Positions 24,039 through 33,547 of a DNA stretch of 64,000 nucleotides are shown one piece after another (positions within the stretch are counted from its first letter, which is position 1; every line of letters starts with the position of its first letter). The translations under genes and the position numbers were made by a program. Where the stretch lies: NCBI GenBank assembly GCA_017940415.1, contig JAGAYR010000021.1:1-64000 (forward strand), in the 5' to 3' direction. The notes beneath the pieces were generated by a model. That model saw only the letters and a list, made by a program, of their open reading frames with translations. It was not told the DNA's origin and did no database searches. The stretch is from Lachnospiraceae bacterium (lineage in GTDB: Bacteria; Bacillota; Clostridia; Lachnospirales; Lachnospiraceae).

Positions 24039-24836
24039 TCAAAGCTTTCCTGATTTCTCACATGCAGCGACTACAGCGTCGATAACTGCGCCTCTGAAGC
24101 CCTTTTCCTCCAGGGTCTTAACTCCCTCGATGGTGGTTCCGCCGGGAGATGAAACCATATCTTTAAGATCACCGGGATGGCGGCCGGTCTCAAGCATAAG
24201 CTTTGCACTTCCCATAACGGTCTGAGCAGCAAACATATAAGCCTGTGCTCTGGGCATTCCGCACTGAACGGCTCCGTCTGCAAGTGCCTCCATGAACATG
24301 AAGACAAAAGCGGGTGAAGATCCGCTGAGAGCACATACCGCATCCATAAGTCTCTCGGGAACAACGGAAGCTTTTCCGAAAGATCTCATGATCTTCAGAG
24401 CAAGTTCTGTCTCATCCTCGGAAACATTGGCATTGGGGCTGATTGCTGTGCATCCCTCACCTACAAGTGCCGGAGTATTGGGCATGGTACGAATGATCTT
24501 GGCTTTATCTGATCCGAAATTCTTCTGAATAAACTCAAGAGTCTTGCCGGCCATGATGCTGATGATCAGTGTCTGCTCGGGTGTTGCCTTGGCAATCTCT
24601 CTTATAACTTCCTGAGCAAATACGGGCTTGATGGCAAGCACAAGGATATCAACCTTCTTGGCAAGTTCGATGTTGTCCTTGCAGATATTTATTCCGTATT
24701 TTTCTTTAACGGAGTCTGCCATCTGAGAAGACTTGTCGCTTCCGTAGATATCGGCAGGTGCAAAGAGTCCGCTCTTTACGATGCCGCCGATGATGGCTCC
24801 GCCCATGTTACCGAGTCCGATAAATCCGATAGTCAT
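24039..24836 (-). CDS. proC: Pyrroline-5-carboxylate reductase
   Basis: 265 residues, normal length. It reduces pyrroline-5-carboxylate to proline with NAD(P)H. The Rossmann motif IGFIGLGNMGGAIIGG is at the N-terminus, LSGSSPAFVFMFMEALADGAV lies in the middle, and VSSPGGTTIEGVKTLEEKGF near the end is the family signature. It is followed directly by the TrmH-like gene. No proA or proB is in the window. Confidence 0.95.
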   Translation of the reverse strand: MTIGFIGLGNMGGAIIGGIVKSGLFAPADIYGSDKSSQMADSVKEKYGINICKDNIELAKKVDILVLAIKPVFAQEVIREIAKATPEQTLIISIMAGKTLEFIQKNFGSDKAKIIRTMPNTPALVGEGCTAISPNANVSEDETELALKIMRSFGKASVVPERLMDAVCALSGSSPAFVFMFMEALADGAVQCGMPRAQAYMFAAQTVMGSAKLMLETGRHPGDLKDMVSSPGGTTIEGVKTLEEKGFRGAVIDAVVAACEKSGKL

Positions 24837-24889
24837 AATAATTCTCCCTTACAAAAACCGTCACTTTTCAAATAAGTGCTCTTCCATGA

Positions 24890-24923
24890 TTATACAAACG
24901 GGAATGACATTTGTCATTCCCGT
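24890..24923 (-). terminator. Intrinsic terminator of pfkA
   Basis: Perfect 11-bp arms, ACGGGAATGAC (24898-24908) and GTCATTCCCGT (24913-24923), enclose a four-base loop. On the minus strand TTTGTATAAT follows. It lies 23 bp after the pfkA stop and before proC. Confidence 0.75.
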
Positions 24924-24946
24924 AAACTGATATATCCGAAATAATA

Positions 24947-25915
24947 TTAAAGAAGTCTTGATACTTCGTATTCGTACTCATCGATGCTCTTGGTCATTGC
25001 AAGACCTTCTTCGATATCGACATCCATGAACTTACCGTCTCTGTATCCGACAACTCGGTTGGTCTTGCCGGCGATCAGTATGTCAACGGCTCTTGCACCC
25101 ATGATCGATGCATAATATCTGTCTTTGGCAGTAGGTGATCCGCCACGCTGCATGTATCCGAGAATGGTGGCTCTGGTCTCGATTCCGGTAGCGGCCTCGA
25201 TACGTCTTGCCATTGATGCTGAATGTCCGATTCCCTCTGCATTGATGATAAGGTGATGGCTCTTACCCTTCTTACGGCTGAGGATGATGTTGTTGATTAT
25301 CTTCTGCTCGTCGAAATCATATTTCTCGGGAAGAAGGATGTCCTCCGCTCCGTTTGCGATTCCGCACCAAAGAGCGATGAATCCTGCATTACGTCCCATA
25401 ACTTCGATGATTGAACATCTCTCGTGAGATGATGAAGTATCCTTAACCTTATCGATAGCCTGCATTGCGGTATTGACTGCGGTATCGAATCCGATGGTGT
25501 AATCGGTACATGCAATATCAAGGTCGATGGTTCCGGGAAGTCCGATGGTATTGATGCCGAGTCTTGAAAGAGCCTGAGCTCCTCTGTAGGATCCGTCTCC
25601 TCCGATAACAACCATTCCGTCTATTCCGTGCTTACGGCATATATCGGCGCCCAGCTGCTGTCCCTCATGAGTCTTGAACTCGAGACATCTTGCGGTTCCG
25701 AGAATGGTACCGCCCTTCTGAATGATATCGGAAACATCATGAGAGTTCATATCAAAGATATCTTCATTAAGAAGACCCTGATATCCTCTTCTGATTCCCT
25801 TTACTTTAAGTCCTCTTGCAAGTGCCACACGTACAACGCTTCTGATAGCCGCGTTCATTCCGGGTGCGTCACCGCCGCTTGTAAGTACACCGATTGTTTT
25901 TACTTCCTTAGCCAT
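24947..25915 (-). CDS. pfkA: ATP-dependent 6-phosphofructokinase
   Basis: 322 residues, typical bacterial PfkA. It phosphorylates fructose-6-phosphate in glycolysis. GVLTSGGDAPGMNAAIR is the ATP-site start, and GGDGSYRGA (about 104-112) keeps the Gly that favours ATP over pyrophosphate. The catalytic block reads GTIDLDIACTDYTIGFDT, with Leu where Asn usually separates the two catalytic Asp residues; both Asp are present. SSSHERCSIIEVMGR follows. CCGGAGG precedes ATG 25915. It has its own promoter and terminator, so it is monocistronic. Activity with pyrophosphate is unlikely. Confidence 0.95.
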   Translation of the reverse strand: MAKEVKTIGVLTSGGDAPGMNAAIRSVVRVALARGLKVKGIRRGYQGLLNEDIFDMNSHDVSDIIQKGGTILGTARCLEFKTHEGQQLGADICRKHGIDGMVVIGGDGSYRGAQALSRLGINTIGLPGTIDLDIACTDYTIGFDTAVNTAMQAIDKVKDTSSSHERCSIIEVMGRNAGFIALWCGIANGAEDILLPEKYDFDEQKIINNIILSRKKGKSHHLIINAEGIGHSASMARRIEAATGIETRATILGYMQRGGSPTAKDRYYASIMGARAVDILIAGKTNRVVGYRDGKFMDVDIEEGLAMTKSIDEYEYEVSRLL

Positions 25916-25969
25916 ATATGCCTCCGGGTAATAGCAATAACCCCACTAAATTTTTCCAAAACAATATTT

Positions 25970-25998
25970 TATATATTTTTTTGCTCTAAATCAATCAA
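25970..25998 (-). promoter_or_regulatory. Promoter of pfkA
   Basis: On the minus strand TTGATT (25993-25998) is followed after exactly 17 bp by TATATA (25970-25975), with TATAAA overlapping two bases further on. It lies 55 bp upstream of the pfkA ATG in very AT-rich sequence. Confidence 0.5.
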
Positions 25999-26015
25999 AA
26001 AATAGCAAAAATTAC

Positions 26016-27011
26016 TTAATGATTATCAAGGTCTGTGAGAAGCTTTTCCCTGAGCTGTTCTACGCTGAGCCACTCGGTATTGGTTCCCGAACTGTATTCG
26101 AACTCGGGTGCTACCAGTTTTCCGCCGGGAATAATGTCTCTGTCCTTCCACCAGTTGTAGTGAGGATAGATGATGTAGTGCTTCTCGTACTCATAGGTGT
26201 GAAGCGAATCCTCTCTGGTGATCATGATCTCATGGAGCTTCTCACCCTCACGGATACCGACTTCTTTTTTCTCACATTCGGGAAGCATTGCCTCTGCAAG
26301 ATCTGTGATCTTAAAGCTGGGGATCTTGGAGATGAAGGTCTCTCCTCCGTTTGACTCCTCGAGAGCTTTGATAACAAGCTCAACACCCTGCTCAAGGCTG
26401 ATCCAGAATCTGGTCATGCGGAAATCGGTAATGGGAAGTTCCTTACCGCCGTTATCGATAATATTCTGGAAGAAAGGAATGACTGATCCGCGGCTTCCCG
26501 CAACATTTCCGTAACGGACAACAGAGAATCTGGTTCCGTTTTCTCCACCGTATGCATTGGCTGCGCAGAAGAGCTTATCGGATACAAGCTTGGTTCCGCC
26601 GTAGAGGTTGATGGGATTTACCGCCTTATCGGTGGAAAGAGCAACAACCTTCTTAACTCCTGCTTCAAGAGATGCATTGATAACATTCATTGCACCGTTG
26701 ATATTGGTGAGAATAGCCTCGTTGGGGTTGTACTCACATGCGGGAACCTGCTTGAGTGCGGCTGCATGAATAACGTAGTCAACTCCGTTCATGGCCATGC
26801 GAAGTCTTGCACCGTCTCTTACATCACCGATGAAAAATCTGAGAACATCGGCATGCTCCTTGTATCTGTTCTGCATGTTGAACTGCTTGAACTCGTCACG
26901 GCTGTAAATGATGAGCTTTTTAGGCTTATAGTGCTCCAGAACGTAATCTACGAAATGATGTCCGAAAGAACCTGTTCCTCCGGTTATAAGTATTGTCTTA
27001 TCGTTAAGCAT
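26016..27011 (-). CDS. pseB: UDP-GlcNAc 4,6-dehydratase, PseB-like (inverting)
   Basis: 331 residues, PseB length. It should convert UDP-GlcNAc to the 4-keto-6-deoxy-L-sugar that begins pseudaminic acid synthesis. The NADP motif is ITGGTGSFGHHF and the active site STDKAVNPINLYGGTKLVSD has the family's Tyr-x3-Lys. CCGGAGG precedes ATG 27011. No pseC, pseH, pseG, pseI or pseF is nearby; its neighbours are pfkA and dnaE, so it stands alone. It may serve a pathway encoded elsewhere, or supply a 4-keto sugar to another surface polymer. The legB gene at 8 kb is from a clearly different subfamily, so the two are not duplicates. Confidence 0.87.
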   Translation of the reverse strand: MLNDKTILITGGTGSFGHHFVDYVLEHYKPKKLIIYSRDEFKQFNMQNRYKEHADVLRFFIGDVRDGARLRMAMNGVDYVIHAAALKQVPACEYNPNEAILTNINGAMNVINASLEAGVKKVVALSTDKAVNPINLYGGTKLVSDKLFCAANAYGGENGTRFSVVRYGNVAGSRGSVIPFFQNIIDNGGKELPITDFRMTRFWISLEQGVELVIKALEESNGGETFISKIPSFKITDLAEAMLPECEKKEVGIREGEKLHEIMITREDSLHTYEYEKHYIIYPHYNWWKDRDIIPGGKLVAPEFEYSSGTNTEWLSVEQLREKLLTDLDNH

Positions 27012-27072
27012 ATTTTCCTCCGGGTGAGCTTTTGGCTTTACAACTCACACCTGTCTATTTTATCATACGTGC

Positions 27073-30000
27073 TTATTTTACCGCAATATTGTCCCTTCCG
27101 AACATGACATAGAGGCTGTTTAAAAGATCCTCGGAAATATTCACGCATTCATTCAGGACTTTCAGCTGTTTTTCGGCCTGCGTAAAGACCACGCACCTGT
27201 ATTCGCCAGGGTAGGTCTTAAGTGCCTCTTCCAAAAGAGCAAGGCCTCCTTCATAGGACTTTCTGTCCGCAAATCTCACAAAGAGCCCGTGGGAAGGAAT
27301 CGAGCCGCCCGTAGCCTTGGGAGCGGAATCTCCTTTCTTAAAAGCTTTCTCCGCCACCTTACGTGAATCCATGGCAGCTTTCTCAGAATCCATCGGCGAC
27401 TGTGCACTTGAACCTGACTGAGTCTGCCCCGCAGTCTGCCTGACATATACAGCACCGCCACGCCTTCCGAAACCTCTGAACCCGGGTGAGGAAGCATCCT
27501 CGAAAGTCACCACATCCATGGCAATGACTTTGGCGCCTCTGTCATCGGTGTCGTCGTACCTGCCGCGGACGAAAAGCTTCTCATCCTCTGCGATGGCATT
27601 CCCGGCCTTTTCGTATGTCTTGGGAAAGGCCACCAGATCTATCTCTCCCGTCAGATCCTCCAGCTTAAAGGTAGCCATCAGATCCCCGTTTTTCGTTGTC
27701 CTCTGAGTAACATTCCTTGCAATACCGCACACGGTCACGTAATCGCCGTTTTTGATATTCTTATCGCCCTCATCCGAAGAAGCCTCTTCCTCATCATCGG
27801 AGGAAGCCGCAAGATCCGATGAATCCGCAGTCGCATATCTTTTTATAAGAGGAAGCCAGTCATCAAGAGGATGGCCGCTTACATATATTCCCAGAACTTC
27901 TTTCTCCAGAGCAAGCTTGGTCTCCGAATCGTAGTCCGGAATATCCGGCAGATTGCCCATTCTGGGACCGTCTTCCGCAGAATCCGGCTCCGAACCGCCC
28001 GCGGAAGGCAGGTCAAACAGCGACATCTGACCTTCTATCTGTCCTCTTTTGGAATCGATAAAAGATTCCATGATCCTTTCAAAAGTCTCAAGGCACTGCT
28101 TTCTGTTGGGAGCGATCTCGGACAAAGCCCCCGATCTTATAAGTACATCAACGGCTCTCGTACCAACCTGGCTTCCCGAAACTCTCTTCAGGAAATCCAT
28201 GTAGTTTTTGAAATCACCGTCTCTGTCCCTGAATCCTTCGATTGCCGCAACCACAGGATATCCGATGCCCTTTATTGCACTTAAGGGATACCTGATGCAT
28301 TCCCCTTCCGGTGAAAAGAAAACACCGCTCTTGTTAATGTCCGGCGGAAGTATCTTGATCCCCAGCCCTCTTGCAGCGGAGATATAACCCGACAATTTAC
28401 CGGGATTTCCTATTTCCGAATTCATAAGAGAAGCCATGAATTCCAGAGGATAGTGATATTTCAAATACGCAGTCTCATATGCAAGATATGCATAGCACAC
28501 AGCGTGAGCCTTGTTGAATCCGTAACTTGCAAATTCCATAAGAGCCGCATAGATCTTCTCTGCGATCTCTTTTTTAATTCCGTTTGCGATACAGCCGGGA
28601 ACGGGCTTCGGAAGCTTGTCTTCGGGAGTTCCCTTTGCTCTTGCTTCCTCGATCTCACGTGCATTTCCGTTTATGAAAATATCACGCTCATACTCCATGA
28701 GTGATGCTTTCTTTTTACTCATGGCCGCACGGACTATATCACTCCTGCCCATGGAATATCCGGCAAGACTTCTTACGATCTGCATTACCTGTTCCTGATA
28801 AACTATGCAGCCGTTGGTAGAAGACAGTATGGGCTCAAGCTCCGGACACAGATATCTGATGGAAGATTTATCTTCCTTACCTCTGATGTAATCATCGATG
28901 GAATTCATGGGTCCGGGTCTGAAAAGTGCGATGCCCGCAATGACATCGTCGAGGCTCTCGGGCTTAAGCGCCCTCATGAACATTCTCATACCGCGGGATT
29001 CAAGCTGGAACACACCGTCGGTATTTCCTTCCCAGAGAGATTCGAAAACTTTCCTGTCATCAAAATCCATCTTGGAGAAATCAATAACCTCTCCGGTCCG
29101 CTCCTTAACTGCCTTCAAAGTATCCTCGATGACCTTCAGATTTCTGAGGCCCAGGAAATCCATCTTAAGAAGCCCCAGTTTTTCAAGAGGCTCCTTGGTA
29201 TATTGGGACTGAATATTATCTTCCGTTCCCAGTGACAAAGGAACGAAATTATCAGCTTCATCCGCACATATGACCACGGCTGCGGCATGGGTTGAAGAAT
29301 GCCTGGGTAGTCCCTCAAGCTTCTTAGCCATGTCGATGACTTTTCTGACATCCGGGTCAGTTTCGTATTCATATTTTAATTCCTTTACGGAAGCAAGGGA
29401 TTCATCAAGGGTAACTCCAAGTTCCCTGGGAATCATGTTGGAAATATTCGAGCCAAAAGAATACGGAAGATCCATGACTCTCGCAACATCCCTGACCACG
29501 CCTCTCGCCGCAAGAGTTCCGAAAGTAACTATCTGAACAACGTTTCTTTCACCGTATTTACGGGAGACATATTCAAACATCTCCTGTCTCTTGTCCGGTG
29601 CAAAATCCACGTCTATATCGGGCATGGATATTCTGTCGGGATTCAGGAACCTTTCGAATACCAAATCATATTTGACCGGGTCGATCTCCGTGATCCCGAG
29701 GCAATATGAAACTATGCTTCCCGCAGCGCTTCCTCTTCCGGGACCCACACTGACATCATGAGTCTTCGCATAATTTATGAAATCCCATACGATGAGAAAA
29801 TAAGACGAAAAGCCCATGTCACGAATGACCCCGAGCTCATAATCAAGCTTCTCACGGAGGCTTCTTCCCGAAGAATCCTTAAGAGTCTCTGCCTTATCAC
29901 CGTAGCGTTTCTTAAGTCCTTCCTCGCACAGATGCCTTAAATAGCTTTCATTGTCGAATCCTTCCGGAACCTTATAATCCGGAAGTCTGGTTACTCCGAA

Positions 30001-30825
30001 TTCTATTGTGACATTACATCTGTCCGCAATCCTCTGAGTATTTTCCAGGGATTCGGGAGCATATTTAAAAAGAGAACGCATCTCCTCTTCCGAGCGCACA
30101 TAGAACTGTCCCGGAACATATCGCATGCGGTCTTCATCCATAAGCCTGCTGCCGGTCTGAAGACATAAAAGTGCATCGTGTGCTTCTGTATCGGAGGCAT
30201 ACGTGTAGTGACAGTCATTGGTACAGATGAGGGGAATGTTCGCAGCTTTAGAAATGGACAAAAGCTCCGTATTTACAAGAGTCTGCTCGGGAAGTCCGTG
30301 ATCCTGAAGCTCCAGGAAAAAGTATCCGTCTCCGAATATCCTCTTATATTCAAGCGCAGCTTCAAAGGCCTCCTTACGAAGACCGTGTGTGATAAGAGAA
30401 GCTATCTCACCGTTTAAGCAGGCGCTGGAAGCGATGAGACCTTCATGATATTTTTCCAGTAATTCTTTATCTACTCTGGGTTTGTAATAAAAGCCTTCTG
30501 TGAACCCCAGGCTCACAAGCTTCAGAAGATTTTGATATCCCTTATTGTTTTCACATAAAAGGATCAGATGATAATATCTGTCATCCCGGGGAGTCTTGTC
30601 GAATCTTGAACCGGGAGAAACATAAACCTCACACCCTATGATGGGTTTAATGCCCTGTTTTCTGCATTCATCATAAAAATCGATCACGCCGTACATTACG
30701 CCGTGATCGGTTATTGCTGCGGAGTTCATCCCAAGTTCCTTAACCCGTGCAACGTAATCCTTGATACGGTTGCATCCGTCAAGGAGCGAATACTGGGTAT
30801 GCGTATGGAGATGAACAAAGCTCAT
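27073..30825 (-). CDS. dnaE: DNA polymerase III subunit alpha
   Basis: 1250 residues. An N-terminal PHP domain (HLHTHTQYSLLDG at residue 5) is followed by the polymerase core with GPGRGSAAGSIVSY (about 363) and PDIDVDFAPDKRQEM (about 402-416), helix-hairpin-helix and OB-fold (about 1040-1110), then a C-terminal part. The DnaE architecture (no 3'-5' exonuclease insert) distinguishes it from PolC. About 60 residues around 1010-1030 are Asp/Glu/Ser-rich and about 1130-1180 are low complexity, both likely linkers. It lies 47 bp from pseB and three bases from the membrane protein gene upstream, whose stop nearly meets its ATG. Confidence 0.95.
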   Translation of the reverse strand: MSFVHLHTHTQYSLLDGCNRIKDYVARVKELGMNSAAITDHGVMYGVIDFYDECRKQGIKPIIGCEVYVSPGSRFDKTPRDDRYYHLILLCENNKGYQNLLKLVSLGFTEGFYYKPRVDKELLEKYHEGLIASSACLNGEIASLITHGLRKEAFEAALEYKRIFGDGYFFLELQDHGLPEQTLVNTELLSISKAANIPLICTNDCHYTYASDTEAHDALLCLQTGSRLMDEDRMRYVPGQFYVRSEEEMRSLFKYAPESLENTQRIADRCNVTIEFGVTRLPDYKVPEGFDNESYLRHLCEEGLKKRYGDKAETLKDSSGRSLREKLDYELGVIRDMGFSSYFLIVWDFINYAKTHDVSVGPGRGSAAGSIVSYCLGITEIDPVKYDLVFERFLNPDRISMPDIDVDFAPDKRQEMFEYVSRKYGERNVVQIVTFGTLAARGVVRDVARVMDLPYSFGSNISNMIPRELGVTLDESLASVKELKYEYETDPDVRKVIDMAKKLEGLPRHSSTHAAAVVICADEADNFVPLSLGTEDNIQSQYTKEPLEKLGLLKMDFLGLRNLKVIEDTLKAVKERTGEVIDFSKMDFDDRKVFESLWEGNTDGVFQLESRGMRMFMRALKPESLDDVIAGIALFRPGPMNSIDDYIRGKEDKSSIRYLCPELEPILSSTNGCIVYQEQVMQIVRSLAGYSMGRSDIVRAAMSKKKASLMEYERDIFINGNAREIEEARAKGTPEDKLPKPVPGCIANGIKKEIAEKIYAALMEFASYGFNKAHAVCYAYLAYETAYLKYHYPLEFMASLMNSEIGNPGKLSGYISAARGLGIKILPPDINKSGVFFSPEGECIRYPLSAIKGIGYPVVAAIEGFRDRDGDFKNYMDFLKRVSGSQVGTRAVDVLIRSGALSEIAPNRKQCLETFERIMESFIDSKRGQIEGQMSLFDLPSAGGSEPDSAEDGPRMGNLPDIPDYDSETKLALEKEVLGIYVSGHPLDDWLPLIKRYATADSSDLAASSDDEEEASSDEGDKNIKNGDYVTVCGIARNVTQRTTKNGDLMATFKLEDLTGEIDLVAFPKTYEKAGNAIAEDEKLFVRGRYDDTDDRGAKVIAMDVVTFEDASSPGFRGFGRRGGAVYVRQTAGQTQSGSSAQSPMDSEKAAMDSRKVAEKAFKKGDSAPKATGGSIPSHGLFVRFADRKSYEGGLALLEEALKTYPGEYRCVVFTQAEKQLKVLNECVNISEDLLNSLYVMFGRDNIAVK

Positions 30826-30828
30826 ATA

Positions 30829-32592
30829 TTAATATCTCGCGTATACGATAAGGTTATCATCGCGGCCGATGACTTCATATCCTGCTTCACGGCACATCTC
30901 GTCGACTCTGCCGCCTGTGGGCACCGCGATATATCTGCATCTTAATCTGTAGAAATTCTTCTCGGTATAACTGCTTCCGCCGTTTATATCCATGCAGCAG
31001 CTTATTCCGGTTCCCGAAGGAAGTGCGTAGAGCATCTGCCATTCAGTGGTGACATATTCTCCGTCCACATCATCCCTGAATTCCCAGATGATGGAATTCT
31101 TATATGAAGGAACATCGGAAAGATCAAGTACGATACCTTCTTTGAATGCTTTTTCCCAATACATGTAATCTGCTTCGGTGGCGGCTGTTTTCACGGGAAT
31201 TCCGAAATCATAATCATTGCCTACGCAGTGGAACACACCGAAGTAGATAACCACAAGGCTCATGATAAGTCCGCAGATAAGTCCCTTCTTTTTATCCAGT
31301 ATCATAACTAGAACTCCCGCCATGATAAAGGTAAGAAGGTGCTTGCTCCCTTCGGTCAGCTTATACATAAGAAGTATTGCCATGAGGAATGCAAAATCCG
31401 CAAAGACCATGTAAAGACCGCAGAGAAACTCACTGTAAACGGATTCTTTGGCAGGCTCGTCAGTCTTAGTCTCGGATGAATCAGCTTTTGCTAGTTCGGG
31501 AGCCTTGGCATCTGCTATAGCCTCAACAACGGCTTCCATTTCTTTTGAAGCATCAGCCTTCTTTTCTTCGGGCTTCACTTCGGTTTCTTTTGCGTCAGCT
31601 TCGGTCTTATCCTCAGCCTTTGCTTTCTTACGGAAGATCCTTCTGATATCGCCCACGGACATAATGAACTGAAGAAGCATCATGATAAGGAAGATCCAGA
31701 AGAATATTCCGGGTGCGGAATCTGATATAAATGCCGCCTTCATGAATCCCATGAAATCACGTCCCTTGTAATACAGAGTTCCAAAGAGGTGGTGTATTCC
31801 CGCTCCGATACCGTCCGTGAAAAACGTGGTAATGAAATCCGTATAGAAAAAGGGCATCAGGTATTCCGCAGACAGAAAATGATTGATCAGATAATATACA
31901 AACCCGGTCAGACTAAAAGCCATGATCGCAAGTATTACATCGATGAACTTCCTTTCCCTCCTGGCTGTCGCAATCATCACTATAAGCGAAAACAGCAGAA
32001 ACAGGATCAGGTAAGGCCTCATGAATGTCATAAGAATGGCAAGCACAATGGCACCGCCGACCTCGGATTTCTTACCGCCCCTGAGATACGAGATCATAAG
32101 TTCCCAGTAGATTATCAGATGAGAAAAGCATATAACCTCAGGCATGCTCGAATAGATATATCTTGCATTCAGGAAAAAAGAAAGAAACCAGACCGAGATA
32201 ACGGCAGTCTGTTTGAAGTTCGGCTTGACCAATACACCGAATGAGATCATTGCGATGATATAGATCAAAAGATTATAGATAAAGACGTTATCAAGCGTCC
32301 ATCCGAATATGGATCCGAATAAAACCCAGGGCCATACAAGCACCGGGCTCCATGCTGCAAAGCTGAGTGACAGTGCCTTGCTTTCATTAAAACCGTAGAA
32401 TCCCCTGGGATATCCGTAATCGATTATGGATTCAACCTGTTTAAAATAAAACAGTTCATCGTTCCACTGACTTGTGATAAGCGATACGGGTGCGGGGTTA
32501 ATGATATTTCTTATGAGTACGCTAAGAACAGGAAGTAATCCCAAGATTGCGATACATATGATTCCGGAAATTTTATTATTCTTAGTCTTCAT
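30829..32592 (-). CDS. Large multi-pass membrane protein, possible glycan-assembly protein
   Basis: 587 residues with about ten or eleven membrane helices and a C-terminal extracytoplasmic domain of roughly 120 residues. The loop at about 315-385 is a run of Ala, Glu, Lys and Asp repeats (for example KAEDKTEADAKETEV) that is very unlike the rest and may be a recent expansion. The hydrophobic pattern resembles GT39-type or DUF6056-like membrane glycosyltransferases, but I see no diagnostic motif. It overlaps a GtrB-like glycosyltransferase gene by one base (TAATG) and lies after it, which suggests that a lipid-linked sugar made by the transferase is used by this protein. Function is inferred from context only. 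Confidence 0.55.
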   Translation of the reverse strand: MKTKNNKISGIICIAILGLLPVLSVLIRNIINPAPVSLITSQWNDELFYFKQVESIIDYGYPRGFYGFNESKALSLSFAAWSPVLVWPWVLFGSIFGWTLDNVFIYNLLIYIIAMISFGVLVKPNFKQTAVISVWFLSFFLNARYIYSSMPEVICFSHLIIYWELMISYLRGGKKSEVGGAIVLAILMTFMRPYLILFLLFSLIVMIATARRERKFIDVILAIMAFSLTGFVYYLINHFLSAEYLMPFFYTDFITTFFTDGIGAGIHHLFGTLYYKGRDFMGFMKAAFISDSAPGIFFWIFLIMMLLQFIMSVGDIRRIFRKKAKAEDKTEADAKETEVKPEEKKADASKEMEAVVEAIADAKAPELAKADSSETKTDEPAKESVYSEFLCGLYMVFADFAFLMAILLMYKLTEGSKHLLTFIMAGVLVMILDKKKGLICGLIMSLVVIYFGVFHCVGNDYDFGIPVKTAATEADYMYWEKAFKEGIVLDLSDVPSYKNSIIWEFRDDVDGEYVTTEWQMLYALPSGTGISCCMDINGGSSYTEKNFYRLRCRYIAVPTGGRVDEMCREAGYEVIGRDDNLIVYARY

Positions 32593-33533
32593 TATTTATC
32601 CAGGTTCCATCTGTCGCGGATCACGTACTGAGGCGAATTGTTCATGCTTATATAGATCCTGCCGATGTACTCTCCGATCAGTCCCAGCATCAGAAGGATC
32701 ATTCCGCCGAAGAAAACAATGGCACTCATGGTTGCCGCAAATCCCATGGCCTCATCGGGGATGTCGATGATCAGTCTTCTGATGATGACATACAATCCGT
32801 ACAAAAGGCCAAGGCATGCGGAAACTCCGCCGATAAATGTTGCGATCCTAAGGGGCTTTACGGAAAACGCGGTGAATCCGTTGAACCAAAGTCCCAATAA
32901 CTTCTTAAGAGTATAACCGCTGGATCCCTCCATACGGTCTCTGTGGTCGATGTCCACATTCACAATGGACTTGGTGCTTCTGAGCACCAGACCGATGACA
33001 TAAGGATATGAATTCTCATATCTGATCATGTCCTCAACCACAAAACGCCTTACGGCAAAATAACTGGAAACAAAAAGCTCCTTGGGTTTGGAAAGCATTA
33101 TGCGGAGCATCATGTCGTTTACTCTGCTTCCGAAATTTCTGAAACCCGAATGCTTCTTGTGATCGTATCTGGCATAAACCGCATCCGCACCGTTTTCGAT
33201 GGCATCAAGGAGTCTGTCCACCTGATCTGCGGGGGTCTGTCCGTCGTCATCGAGCGCTACGCAGATATCACCGTCGGAATATCTGAAGCCTGCCATAAGC
33301 GCGGCATGCTGTCCGAAATTCCTTGCAAAAGAAATCCCTCTGATACGGGAATTTTCTTCGCAAAGTTTCTCGATCACGCCGGCGGTTCCGTCGGGTGATG
33401 CATCGTTTATAAGGAAAATATCGTATTCATATCTGTCCGCCATCTTTGCCATGGCCGTTTCGATCTCATTAACCACGATGCCCAGAGTTTTTTCGGAGCG
33501 ATAGCAGGGAATAATAAAACTTACTTTTTTCAT
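32592..33533 (-). CDS. GtrB/ArnC-type polyprenyl-phosphate glycosyltransferase
   Basis: 313 residues. The N-terminal GT2 domain (about 1-230) holds FIIPCYRSEKTL, INDASPDGTAG and ALDDDGQTPAD, the last carrying the DXD-type Asp pair. Two membrane helices (about 235-300) follow, the usual arrangement of undecaprenyl-phosphate glycosyltransferases. It should make a lipid-linked sugar on the inner membrane face. ATG 33533 lies 14 bp after the stop of the next GT2 gene. The gene downstream is an eleven-helix protein that could accept the product. Confidence 0.85.
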   Translation of the reverse strand: MKKVSFIIPCYRSEKTLGIVVNEIETAMAKMADRYEYDIFLINDASPDGTAGVIEKLCEENSRIRGISFARNFGQHAALMAGFRYSDGDICVALDDDGQTPADQVDRLLDAIENGADAVYARYDHKKHSGFRNFGSRVNDMMLRIMLSKPKELFVSSYFAVRRFVVEDMIRYENSYPYVIGLVLRSTKSIVNVDIDHRDRMEGSSGYTLKKLLGLWFNGFTAFSVKPLRIATFIGGVSACLGLLYGLYVIIRRLIIDIPDEAMGFAATMSAIVFFGGMILLMLGLIGEYIGRIYISMNNSPQYVIRDRWNLDK

Positions 33534-33547
33534 ATCTGCCTGTTAAT

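Noticed and set aside
24947-25915. PPi-dependent phosphofructokinase
   Set aside because: GGDGS with Gly at the position that is Asp in PPi enzymes; size and motifs fit ATP-PfkA.
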